A stretch of DNA of 64,000 nucleotides from positions 1,124,091-1,188,090 of the forward strand of contig NZ_CP061317.1 in the NCBI RefSeq assembly GCF_018688355.1, read 5' to 3'. The notes under the pieces were generated by a model. It had not been told where the DNA came from, did not search any database, and saw nothing but the letters and a program-made list of their open reading frames with translations. The stretch is from Polynucleobacter sp. AP-Elch-400A-B2. Lineage in GTDB: Bacteria > Pseudomonadota > Gammaproteobacteria > Burkholderiales > Burkholderiaceae. Each line of letters starts with the position of its first letter. The stretch's first letter is position 1. A program made the translations under genes and the position numbers. Shown piece after piece: positions 55,136-63,079 of the stretch.

Positions 55136-55846
55136 TTAAAAGATGACCCTACTCACGCCAGATGCATTGCTCACCAACAAAATATCCGCCTTCTCTTTTG
55201 CGAACAGACCTACAGTGATTACGCCAGCGATTTGATTGATTTGCGCCTCAAGGGCGATAGGGTTGGCGATCTTTAAACCAGCGACATCCAAAATCCAGCC
55301 GCCGTTATCCGTCAAAAAAGGCTGGCTTGGTGTCTGACCTAAGTCTGCACGAGTTTCTTTGCTCATTCTGAGTGTGACTGTGCCGCCTAACTGAGCCAGC
55401 TCTTGAGTAACAATGCCTTTTGATAAGGGAATGATCTCCACAGGCAATGCAAAGTTACCCAATACCGGAACTTGTTTTGAGGCATCGCAGATGCAGATAA
55501 ACTGTTTGGCCATTGAGGCAATAATTTTTTCGCGGGTCAAAGCGCCGCCGCCGCCTTTAATCATATGGCCAGCAGGATCGATTTCATCAGCGCCATCCAC
55601 ATAGGCAGGTAGATGATCCACCTCATTCGGATCTAAGACCTTAAAACCGTGTTTTAACAGGCGCTCAGTCGTGGCATTAGAACTAGATACCGTTCCAGCA
55701 AAATGATCCTTGTGGGGTGATAAGGCATCAATGAAGTAATTGGCGGTAGACCCCGTCCCGATACCCAAGATCTGCCCTGCGGGTAGCTTTAATACTTCAT
55801 CCCGAGCCGCTTCAGCCACCAATTGCTTTAGTTGATCTTGATTCAT
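55136..55846 (-). CDS. rpiA: ribose-5-phosphate isomerase A
   Basis: RpiA interconverts ribose-5- and ribulose-5-phosphate. From ATG 55846 (MNQDQLKQLVAEAARDEV) it has 236 residues; a TTG 12 nt upstream is possible. GIGTGSTANYFIDAL, YVDGADEIDPAGHMIKGGGGALTREKI and LPVEIIPL are family motifs with the active-site Asp and Lys. It is divergent from tal, so two pentose-phosphate genes share the 90-bp gap. Confidence 0.97.
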   Translation of the reverse strand: MNQDQLKQLVAEAARDEVLKLPAGQILGIGTGSTANYFIDALSPHKDHFAGTVSSSNATTERLLKHGFKVLDPNEVDHLPAYVDGADEIDPAGHMIKGGGGALTREKIIASMAKQFICICDASKQVPVLGNFALPVEIIPLSKGIVTQELAQLGGTVTLRMSKETRADLGQTPSQPFLTDNGGWILDVAGLKIANPIALEAQINQIAGVITVGLFAKEKADILLVSNASGVSRVIF

Positions 55847-55936
55847 GATCTTGCCCAATATCCTTATTTATCCATCTATCATATGATATTCAATCTATTT
55901 CACCTGATTAATTCATCGAGAGTATTACCAATACCC

Positions 55937-56905
55937 ATGACATCACCCGCCAGCGCACTGAGCCAACTCAAACAATTCACTACTGTCGTGGCCGATACTG
56001 GCGACTTTGAGCGTATGCGCGAATACCAACCGCAAGACGCTACTACCAATCCCTCCCTGATCCTGAAGGCTGCTCAGCAAGCCAACTACCAAACCCTGGT
56101 AAATCAAGTCAAATCTTCGCATCCTGGCTTAAAACCTGTCGATTTAGTCGACCATATCCTGGTAGCTTTTGGTCTGGAGATTTTGAAGATCGTCCCAGGC
56201 AGGGTTTCGACCGAAGTCGATGCCCGCCTCTCTTTTAATACTCAGGCAACAATTCAGAAGGCCAATCATCTCATTTCGCTATATGAATCGCACGGAATTG
56301 ATCGCAAACGTGTCTTGATTAAGCTAGCTGGTACATGGGAAGGAATTGAGGCGGCGAGAGCTTTAGAGGCTGAAGGCATTCACTGTAACATGACGCTACT
56401 CTTCTCTTTAGTACAAGCGGCGGCTTGCGGTGCAGTTAATGCGAAATTGATTTCTCCTTTTGTAGGGCGCATCACCGATTGGCATAAAACAAAACTTGGC
56501 AGCAATTGGAGTGATGAAAACCATGGCGGAGCAAATGATCCTGGCGTTACCTCGGTCAAGCGTATCTTCCACTATTACAAACACTTCGGCATCAATACCG
56601 AGATCATGGGGGCCAGCTTCCGTAATACCAGTCAAATATTAGAGCTAGCTGGATGTGACTTATTGACTATTAGCCCTGAGCTATTGGGCGATCTTCAAAA
56701 TAGTTATGCAGCGGTTGAGAAAAAACTAAATGCCAGTAATGCAGCTAGTGCGCTTGCCAGTGAAAATATCCTAGCACTCAAGCTAGATGAATCGAACTTT
56801 AGATTGCAGTTAAATAATGATGCAATGGCCACTGAAAAGTTGGCTGAAGGTATAAGGAATTTCTGTATCGATACTGAAAAACTAGAAACGCTCTTAAGTC
56901 ACTAA
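55937..56905 (+). CDS. tal: transaldolase
   Basis: Transaldolase moves a dihydroxyacetone unit between sugar phosphates in the pentose-phosphate pathway. From ATG 55937 it has 322 residues of the TalB type. DATTNPSLILKA, the Schiff-base Lys region RVLIKLAGTWEGIEAARALE, CNMTLLFSLVQAAAC and SPFVGRITDW are present. The longer frame opening at 55832 overlaps rpiA and has no ribosome site. It is followed at 30 bp by the thioredoxin gene. Confidence 0.97.
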   Translation: MTSPASALSQLKQFTTVVADTGDFERMREYQPQDATTNPSLILKAAQQANYQTLVNQVKSSHPGLKPVDLVDHILVAFGLEILKIVPGRVSTEVDARLSFNTQATIQKANHLISLYESHGIDRKRVLIKLAGTWEGIEAARALEAEGIHCNMTLLFSLVQAAACGAVNAKLISPFVGRITDWHKTKLGSNWSDENHGGANDPGVTSVKRIFHYYKHFGINTEIMGASFRNTSQILELAGCDLLTISPELLGDLQNSYAAVEKKLNASNAASALASENILALKLDESNFRLQLNNDAMATEKLAEGIRNFCIDTEKLETLLSH

Positions 56906-56935
56906 TTCTGTAAATTGCCAGATTGAGGAGTCAAG

Positions 56936-57358
56936 ATGATTATTCATTGTCCACATTGCAATAAAGGAAATCGTGTTCCCACTGAAAAGCTCAATCAAAC
57001 CCCTGTCTGTGGAGCCTGTCAACAAGAACTGCTATCGCTACCCATCAATGCCACTGCGGCAAACTTTAGCGAACTGGTTACTCAATCCGTAATGCCAGTG
57101 ATAGTGGATTTCTGGGCGCCATGGTGCGGACCCTGCAAGATGTTTGGCCCCACCTTTCAGGCGAGCGCTATTACTCATGCAAATCAAGTTTTGTTTGTGA
57201 AAGTAAACACCGAAGCAGAGCAGCTACTCGGATCGCAATGGAATATCCGCTCAATCCCAACCCTAGCGGGATTTAAAGGTGGAAAAGAAGTGCACCGTGT
57301 TAGTGGTGCTCTACCGCCAGCCGAACTAGAGCAATTTGTAAAGCAGTTGACTATTTAG
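56936..57358 (+). CDS. trxC: thioredoxin 2 (zinc-containing TrxC type)
   Basis: This 140-residue thioredoxin has the N-terminal zinc site of TrxC (C5, C8, C25, C28) and the active site WAPWCGPCKM (C64, C67). TrxC reduces protein disulfides and is often induced by oxidative stress. RSIPTLAGFKGGKEVHRVSGALPPAEL is the conserved C-terminal half. Its 3' end overlaps the convergent rlmB by 8 bp. Confidence 0.96.
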   Translation: MIIHCPHCNKGNRVPTEKLNQTPVCGACQQELLSLPINATAANFSELVTQSVMPVIVDFWAPWCGPCKMFGPTFQASAITHANQVLFVKVNTEAEQLLGSQWNIRSIPTLAGFKGGKEVHRVSGALPPAELEQFVKQLTI

Positions 57359-58106
57359 GCTCTTTGGATAAACGCTGCCTCAACGCTTCGTACAAACAGA
57401 CGCCACTGGCAACGGATACGTTCAGACTCTCTACGACACCCTTCATCGGAATACGTACCAACTCATCACAAGTCTCACGGGTTAAGCGGCGCATACCCTC
57501 ACCCTCTGCACCCATAACAATACCGATGGGGCCGGTCAGATCTAGATCGTAAATCGATTTTTCAGCTTCATCATCGGTGCCGATGAGCCAAACACCCGCT
57601 TCTTGCATTTCTTTCATGCTTCGAACCAGATTGGTAACAGTAATGACAGGCATTACTTCAGAAGCGCCGCTCGATACTTTGCTGACTGTAGCATTAATTG
57701 AGGCTGAACGATCTTTAGGAATCACTACAGCATCTACACCAGCACCATCAGCCACGCGTAAGCATGCGCCAAAGTTATGGGGGTCAGTGACACCATCTAA
57801 GACTAAGAACATCACCTTACTTTGATTACTTTCTGCATCTTCAACTACCTCTGTAATGGTCCTAGCAATGGTCATCTTCTCTGCTAACGCCACCACACCT
57901 TGATGGCGATCATGACCTGCGAGCTTGTGAAGGCGCTCGGCATCAGCAGCATGAAGTCTTTCACCTAGAATTTCTTCGGCTTGCTTAAGAAAATCACCCA
58001 TACGGCGATCACGCCGACTAGGATCAAAATAAACTGACTTCAAACTTGCTGCATCCACTCGTAAGCGCGCTTGTACTGCATGAAAACCAACTAATATTTG
58101 CTTCAT
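57351..58106 (-). CDS. rlmB: 23S rRNA (guanosine-2'-O-)-methyltransferase
   Basis: RlmB methylates G2251 of 23S rRNA. The 251-residue protein has the N-terminal substrate domain (GFHAVQARLRVDAASLKSVYFD) and the SPOUT knot domain (FLVLDGVTDPHNFGACLRVADGAGVDAVVIPKDRS, GPIGIVMGAEGEGMRRLTRETCDELVRIPM and SLNVSVASGVCLYE). It follows rnr by 29 bp, the same rnr-rlmB order as in E. coli. Confidence 0.97.
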   Translation of the reverse strand: MKQILVGFHAVQARLRVDAASLKSVYFDPSRRDRRMGDFLKQAEEILGERLHAADAERLHKLAGHDRHQGVVALAEKMTIARTITEVVEDAESNQSKVMFLVLDGVTDPHNFGACLRVADGAGVDAVVIPKDRSASINATVSKVSSGASEVMPVITVTNLVRSMKEMQEAGVWLIGTDDEAEKSIYDLDLTGPIGIVMGAEGEGMRRLTRETCDELVRIPMKGVVESLNVSVASGVCLYEALRQRLSKEPK

Positions 58107-58135
58107 CTTTACTTATCTCGATCTGATATTGATAC

Positions 58136-60538
58136 TTATTTACGACGCGCTTTAGTGCTGCGAACAGGTGGTTTTGTACCTGCAGGTTTACCGGCAGGTC
58201 TTGTGGGCTTCCCAGACTTCGCAACTTTACTTGCAGTGCGCCCAGCTTGATTCTTCGATTGGTTTGCACCCAAGTTACCAGCAGATTTGGCAGCATTTAC
58301 ATTTACACCAGAATGCTTCTGCGGTTCTTTGCTCCCAGGGCGACCTTTTTTGGGAGAAGCTTTCTTATTGGGTCTACCAGTATCGCTAGCCAATACAATT
58401 TGGCGGCGATTAGTGGTCCCACCTGGCTCTAAGCCAACCGATTTCACTAGACTAAATTCAATTTTACGCGCATCTAAGTCTACTCGACTGACCAATACAT
58501 GTACCCGATCACCCAAGCGATACCGAATACCCGTTCTCTCACCGCGCAATTCTTGACGGGCTTCATCGTACTGGAAATAATCACCACCCAACTCAGTTAC
58601 ATGGATCATGCCCTCAACAAAGAGATTTTCCAATTGGATGAATAAACCAAATGTAGCCACTCCAGTAACCGTGCCAGCATATTCCTGACCCAAATGATCG
58701 CGCATGTAATAGCACTTGAGCCAAGCCTCTACATCGCGGGATGCCTCATCTGCACGGCGCTCATTCGATGAGCAATGCACGCCCAGTTGACCCCAAATAG
58801 GCATTGCCGCATTAGCGCCCTTAGGCAACTTAGGTAAACGTGTGCCATTAGCTGCAGCCTCTTTTGCATCGCTATGAGACTTCTTGGCATTCACAGCATT
58901 TTCGCGACCTTTGCCTTTGCGTGGCAATGTGAGATTCAATGGAACCGTTGGCGGCAATACTGGCGTATACGGTTTCTTAATGAGAATTGCTTTGATGACA
59001 CGATGGGTCAAGAGGTCGGGGTAGCGACGAATCGGACTTGTGAAATGAGAATATGCAGGATACGCAAGGCCAAAGTGACCCTCGTTATCAGGCTGGTACA
59101 TTGCCTGCTGCATAGAACGCAAAACAACCGACTGCAGCATATTGGCATCAGGACGCTCTTTGATTTCGCGCATCAACTTGGCATAGTCTCTTGGTTTCGG
59201 CTTTTCACCGCCGCCCAAAGACAAACCTGAAGTACGTAAAACTTGGCGCAAAGTCACCAACTTCTCTTCTGAAGGTTCACCGTGTACACGGTACAGACTG
59301 AGATGCTTGTTTTTATCAATAAAGTCAGCAGCGCAGACGTTTGCTGTCAACATGCACTCTTCGATTAAGCGGTGTGCGTCATTACGCAGACGGGGTTCAA
59401 TGCGTAAGATCTTGCCCAACTCATTGCTGATAATTTGGGTTTCAGTAGTTTCAAACTCGATAGCGCCACGTTTTTGACGTGCGTCTAGCAAAATCTTATA
59501 CAGGGAATAGAGATTAGTCAGAAGAGGCCTGAGCTGGGCAAAGCGTGTTGCTTCAGGGCCTTTGCTATTCGAGAGAATCTCCCAGACTATGTCATATGTA
59601 AAGCGCTGCGCAGAATGCATGACTGCGGGGTAGAACTGATAGGCCAAAACAACACCATTTTGATCCACCACTGAATCACACACCATGCATAAGCGATCAA
59701 CTCCAGGATTCAGGGAGCAAAGACCATTAGAGATCTTCTCCGGCAGCATTGGTATTACCCTTCTTGGGAAATACACTGAAGTCGCACGCAGAAGTCCTTC
59801 ATCATCCAAAGGATGTCCTGGCTTTACGTAATGAGATACATCGGCAATCGCGACAATCAGGCGCCAAGCCTTGCTTTTACCGTGCATCACTGGTTCGCAA
59901 TACACCGCATCATCAAAGTCACGAGCATCAGCACCGTCAATAGTGACCAAAGGAACGTCGCGCAAATCCACTCGACCTTCTAAATCAGATTGCTGAACAG
60001 AATCAGGTAAGGCATCTGCTTCTTTTTTTGCAGCTGTTGAAAATTCGTGGGGCACGCCATATTTACGGACAGCGATTTCGATTTCCATACCAGGATCATC
60101 AATTTCACCTAGTACCTCGACAACACGACCAACGGCTTGACGGTAGCTATCTGGATAGTCAATGATTTCGACGCTGACCACTTGACCTAATTTAGCGTTA
60201 CCCTGGCCTTTTGGTGGAATCAAAATATCGTGACCAATGCGCTTGTCTTCAGGCGCAACAATCAAAACACCATTCTCATTCAAGAGACGCCCAATGACTA
60301 CTTTATTGGCATGCAAAATGACATCGACGATCTGGCCTTCTGGACGACCGCGCCGATCTGTTCCCAATACCCTGACATTCACTCTATCTGCGTGCATGAC
60401 GCGGGACATTTCTCTTTCAGAAAGAAAAATATCTTCACCGCCGTCATCTGGGATAACAAATCCAAATCCATCTCGGTGACCCTGGACTGTACCTAAGCGG
60501 TCAGCCTCTCGTGGCACCAAGTCTTTTGCTTTACGCAT
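58136..60538 (-). CDS. rnr: ribonuclease R lacking the N-terminal winged helix
   Basis: RNase R is a processive 3'-5' exoribonuclease for structured RNA. The 800 residues hold cold-shock domains (about 15-160), the RNB domain with the catalytic Asp cluster DGADARDFDDAVY, an S1 domain (EYAGTVTGVATFGLFIQLENLFVEGMIHV) and a ~90-residue Lys/Arg-rich tail. Two oddities stand out: the chain starts directly at the first cold-shock domain (an in-frame TAA precedes the ATG, AAGGA upstream), so the ~80-residue HTH seen in E. coli is absent; and a basic insert of about 50 residues sits late in RNB, before HCSSNERRADEASRDVE. Confidence 0.95.
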   Translation of the reverse strand: MRKAKDLVPREADRLGTVQGHRDGFGFVIPDDGGEDIFLSEREMSRVMHADRVNVRVLGTDRRGRPEGQIVDVILHANKVVIGRLLNENGVLIVAPEDKRIGHDILIPPKGQGNAKLGQVVSVEIIDYPDSYRQAVGRVVEVLGEIDDPGMEIEIAVRKYGVPHEFSTAAKKEADALPDSVQQSDLEGRVDLRDVPLVTIDGADARDFDDAVYCEPVMHGKSKAWRLIVAIADVSHYVKPGHPLDDEGLLRATSVYFPRRVIPMLPEKISNGLCSLNPGVDRLCMVCDSVVDQNGVVLAYQFYPAVMHSAQRFTYDIVWEILSNSKGPEATRFAQLRPLLTNLYSLYKILLDARQKRGAIEFETTETQIISNELGKILRIEPRLRNDAHRLIEECMLTANVCAADFIDKNKHLSLYRVHGEPSEEKLVTLRQVLRTSGLSLGGGEKPKPRDYAKLMREIKERPDANMLQSVVLRSMQQAMYQPDNEGHFGLAYPAYSHFTSPIRRYPDLLTHRVIKAILIKKPYTPVLPPTVPLNLTLPRKGKGRENAVNAKKSHSDAKEAAANGTRLPKLPKGANAAMPIWGQLGVHCSSNERRADEASRDVEAWLKCYYMRDHLGQEYAGTVTGVATFGLFIQLENLFVEGMIHVTELGGDYFQYDEARQELRGERTGIRYRLGDRVHVLVSRVDLDARKIEFSLVKSVGLEPGGTTNRRQIVLASDTGRPNKKASPKKGRPGSKEPQKHSGVNVNAAKSAGNLGANQSKNQAGRTASKVAKSGKPTRPAGKPAGTKPPVRSTKARRK

Positions 60539-60682
60539 TTAATTCCTTCGGCAATACATGCCTTATATTTCAATAAAAATTCTGAATTAGCCTACTGTAT
60601 CAAACCATCAAGTCTGAAGGGTGAAAGGTCAAAACGAGTTAAGAGGTGGGCCTGAAGGCACATACCTTTATAATAACGGCAT

Positions 60683-60769
60683 GCCCAGGTGGCGAAATTG
60701 GTAGACGCACCAGCTTCAGGTGCTGGCGATCGTAAGGTTGTGGGGGTTCGAGTCCCTTCCTGGGCACCA
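60683..60769 (+). tRNA. tRNA-Leu (anticodon CAG)
   Basis: The 87-nt gene includes an encoded CCA. The acceptor arms GCCCAGG and CCTGGGC pair; the anticodon stem CCAGC/GCTGG encloses the 7-base loop TTCAGGT with anticodon CAG; the long variable arm and GGTTCGAGTCC T-arm are typical of class II tRNA-Leu. A perfect TATAAT at 60669-60674 ends 8 bp before it; no good -35 was found. Confidence 0.97.
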
Positions 60770-60861
60770 AACAAGGTTTAACAGCGCTCTGCGCCTAATA
60801 ATACAAGGTCAATATAGAGAAAACTGGCCGTTTCTACATAAAAACAGATAGAGCTTATATG

Positions 60862-60888
60862 GGGGCGTCTCTCTTAAATACAAGCCCC
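60862..60888 (+). terminator. weak terminator-like hairpin downstream of tRNA-Leu
   Basis: GGGGC (60862-60866) and GCCCC (60884-60888) pair around a 17-nt loop, followed by GTTTTGG. The stem is short and the T-run has only four bases, so this is tentative. The rest of the 159-bp gap between the tRNA and the tautomerase gene shows nothing else I can support. Confidence 0.3.
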
Positions 60889-60928
60889 GTTTTGGTTCCC
60901 AGATCGAGCATTCCTTCTTACGCAAATA

Positions 60929-61111
60929 TTAATCACTCCATAACTTGCCTGCAGTCGCCCAATCTGATTTCTTAACGTCTCGATAAATAACATCTACTGA
61001 TTCAGCACTGCATCCCATAATTTTGACCGCCGCTTCTGTAATTGCCTTAGCGTACTCGCGCTTAACCTCATCGCTACGACCCTCAAATATTTGAACTTGA
61101 ATTAATGGCAT
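60929..61111 (-). CDS. 4-oxalocrotonate tautomerase family protein
   Basis: This 60-residue tautomerase has the catalytic Pro after the initiator Met and Arg11 in EGRSDEV. The residue corresponding to Arg39 of Pseudomonas 4-OT is Asp (SVDVI), and Phe50 is replaced by Trp (DWATAGKLWSD), so the substrate is probably not 2-hydroxymuconate. The residue comparison is by eye. It is the last gene of a minus-strand cluster, 16 bp after the class II aldolase gene. Confidence 0.9.
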   Translation of the reverse strand: MPLIQVQIFEGRSDEVKREYAKAITEAAVKIMGCSAESVDVIYRDVKKSDWATAGKLWSD

Positions 61112-61127
61112 GGATATCTCCTTTTCA

Positions 61128-61832
61128 CTATTTTTTTAATAAACCTAGATAAGCTGGCCACTCTATCTGACCTTCCTCATCACCATCACAGCACAATTGC
61201 TCGTAAGTCATCCTGCAAATTGCCGGATCGGGAACTATCAATCCCTCTACCTCACCTGCTAATAGTTGAATTTTGCAGGCCCTATCTAATACGTCCATTA
61301 AATAAAATGCCTGCTGAATACTCACACCACAGATGATGCTGCCGTGGTTCTCTAACAATAAAGCCTTTTTATCTCCAAGTGCCGATATGAGTCCCACTTG
61401 CTCTGAGGCCGATAAGGCCAGCCCTTGATAGCGATGCCTTTCGATATCACCATAGAAACGTAAAGCATGCTGCGATAGTGGAAGTAGACCTTGCTTTTGT
61501 GCTGAGACAGCAATGACAGAATCAATATGTAGATGAAGTACACACGCAGCATCCGGTCTGGCCGCATGCACCGCTCCATGAATAGCAAAACCAGATTGAT
61601 TTACCGGCCCTATGCCTGAGAGGATTTCTCCTTGGACATTCACCTTGACTAAATTTTCTGGAGATACTTCATCAAAGCGCAAACCAAATTGATTGATTAG
61701 ATAAGCGTCATCTTCATTTGGAATGGAAGCTGAAATATGGGTATAAATACCGTCATCCCACCCCTTCAACGCAGCGAGACGATACGCTGCAGCTAAATTG
61801 ATTCGAACTTGTTCCTCAGTTTGATTCATCAT
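61128..61832 (-). CDS. class II aldolase/adducin family protein
   Basis: This 234-residue protein has the zinc-binding fold of fuculose-phosphate aldolases: an N-terminal YRLAALKGWDDGIYTHISASIP, HGAVHAARPDAACVLHLHIDS with metal His residues, and LLLENHGSIICG. Most bacterial members of this branch have unknown substrates, and no sugar-phosphate gene is adjacent. It lies 9 bp after the unknown gene in a cluster with a hydrolase and a tautomerase, which suggests a small-acid catabolic step. Confidence 0.9.
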   Translation of the reverse strand: MMNQTEEQVRINLAAAYRLAALKGWDDGIYTHISASIPNEDDAYLINQFGLRFDEVSPENLVKVNVQGEILSGIGPVNQSGFAIHGAVHAARPDAACVLHLHIDSVIAVSAQKQGLLPLSQHALRFYGDIERHRYQGLALSASEQVGLISALGDKKALLLENHGSIICGVSIQQAFYLMDVLDRACKIQLLAGEVEGLIVPDPAICRMTYEQLCCDGDEEGQIEWPAYLGLLKK

Positions 61833-61841
61833 ATCGAAGAA

Positions 61842-62339
61842 CTAAAGCCCCATAGAGCGATGCAAAATCTTGGGTTTCATTTCTTCCCAAAGACCTTCAA
61901 ACTCCTCCGCCCTATCTTCGGACATCTCAATCGGCTCAAAGAGTCCACTAAAGAAGATTGTCTTTTTGGGAGCCAAGATCTTTTCAAACTCCGTTAATCC
62001 AACCGGCTTGTCGTCCATATCCCGAGTTAATTGAGCAGAGCAAACAATAGCTTCATGTTCGTCTTGATCAATCACGGCAAATTCAATCAACTGCTGGGAC
62101 TTGTCTAGGATGACCAGAGTACCTCTAGCGTAGCAAACTGCCTCATGCTCCTGAACAATGTAAGCTAAGAATTGATTTTCCTGGTCTTGCTCCATATGCA
62201 GGTCATCAATAAAAAAGAGGTATTGACTCCCCTCTCCATTAACTAAAGTAAAAACCTTAGGAATCACCCCATGCCCTAAGGCAAGATTTCGATAATAAGA
62301 AGAAAGTTCAACAGCGAGGTTTTCGGAAAAGAGATGCAT
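61842..62339 (-). CDS. protein of unknown function
   Basis: I do not recognise this 165-residue protein. It is soluble and acidic, without signal peptide or membrane helix. The first ~110 residues look like an alternating beta-strand domain (KVFTLVNGEGSQYLFFIDDL, AVCYARGTLVILDK, LIEFAVIDQDEHEAIVCSAQ), and the C-terminus is a Glu-rich helix (MSEDRAEEFEGLWEEMKP). It is tightly packed between the dienelactone hydrolase (24 bp) and the aldolase (9 bp), so it very likely shares their operon and pathway. Confidence 0.8.
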   Translation of the reverse strand: MHLFSENLAVELSSYYRNLALGHGVIPKVFTLVNGEGSQYLFFIDDLHMEQDQENQFLAYIVQEHEAVCYARGTLVILDKSQQLIEFAVIDQDEHEAIVCSAQLTRDMDDKPVGLTEFEKILAPKKTIFFSGLFEPIEMSEDRAEEFEGLWEEMKPKILHRSMGL

Positions 62340-62363
62340 AAAATAAATCTGTAAGTAAAGTGC

Positions 62364-63050
62364 TTATGGAGTGAGCTGAGTTTTTAGGAAAGTCATCGTG
62401 CGATCCCAGGCTAAATCAGCGGCAGCTGGGTTGTATTGCAATGGTGGCAGTCCCCTAGTATCTGACTTTGGATTGGCGAATGCATGCTTAGCATCGTAGC
62501 GCTGGAAATCATAATGAACTCCAGCGGATTTCAACTTCTGCTCTAGTTGATCTACACCAGCGATGGAGAAAAATTCATCGTGCAGAGCCCAGTGCCCCAA
62601 CATTGGCTTTTGAATAGCGGGTGCATCCACGTATTCGAGTGGAGGGTAACCATACCAGACCACGGTTCCATCACATTCTGGAACAAGGCCGGCTGACAGG
62701 ACTGTGAGCGCACCACCCATACAAAAACCGGTGACAGCAACTTTGGCACTGCTTGTTGCCTTGAGGTACTGAACAGCGCCACGAATATCTTGGCTGGCGG
62801 CATCACCAAAATTTAGATCATTCATGAGGTGCTCTGCTTCATTTGCTTCCAGGGCGAGCTTGCCACGGTACAGATCCGGAACCAAGGCACGATATCCTGC
62901 TTTAGCTAGGCGATTGGCAACATTCTTGATCTCATCATCAAGACCCCACCATTCTTGAATCACCACCACGCCAGGGGCATTTATTGGATTGGCTGGCTCA
63001 ATTAAATAGGCCTCTACTGAGGCGCCGTCTGGTCTCTTAAATGAAATCAT
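62364..63050 (-). CDS. dienelactone hydrolase family protein
   Basis: This 228-residue alpha/beta hydrolase is counted from the ATG at 63050. The nucleophile Cys is in VTGFCMGGAL, the catalytic His in YDAKHAFANPKSD, and VVIQEWWGLDDEIKNVANRLAKAGY carries the conserved Glu; together they mark the DLH group. DLH hydrolyses dienelactone in chloroaromatic routes, but many members act on other esters. A TTG six codons upstream is a less likely start. It is 29 bp after the MFS gene. Confidence 0.92.
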   Translation of the reverse strand: MISFKRPDGASVEAYLIEPANPINAPGVVVIQEWWGLDDEIKNVANRLAKAGYRALVPDLYRGKLALEANEAEHLMNDLNFGDAASQDIRGAVQYLKATSSAKVAVTGFCMGGALTVLSAGLVPECDGTVVWYGYPPLEYVDAPAIQKPMLGHWALHDEFFSIAGVDQLEQKLKSAGVHYDFQRYDAKHAFANPKSDTRGLPPLQYNPAAADLAWDRTMTFLKTQLTP

Positions 63051-63079
63051 CACAATCTTTCTTTTCAAATAAATTCGGT

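Noticed and set aside
55832..55936. Extended start for transaldolase
   Set aside because: It overlaps rpiA and adds a sequence unlike TalB; ATG 55937 gives the family length.
60592..60774. 60-residue minus-strand frame starting GAQEGTRTPT-like
   Set aside because: It is the antisense of tRNA-Leu, a well-known spurious product in many annotations; the tRNA structure is complete.
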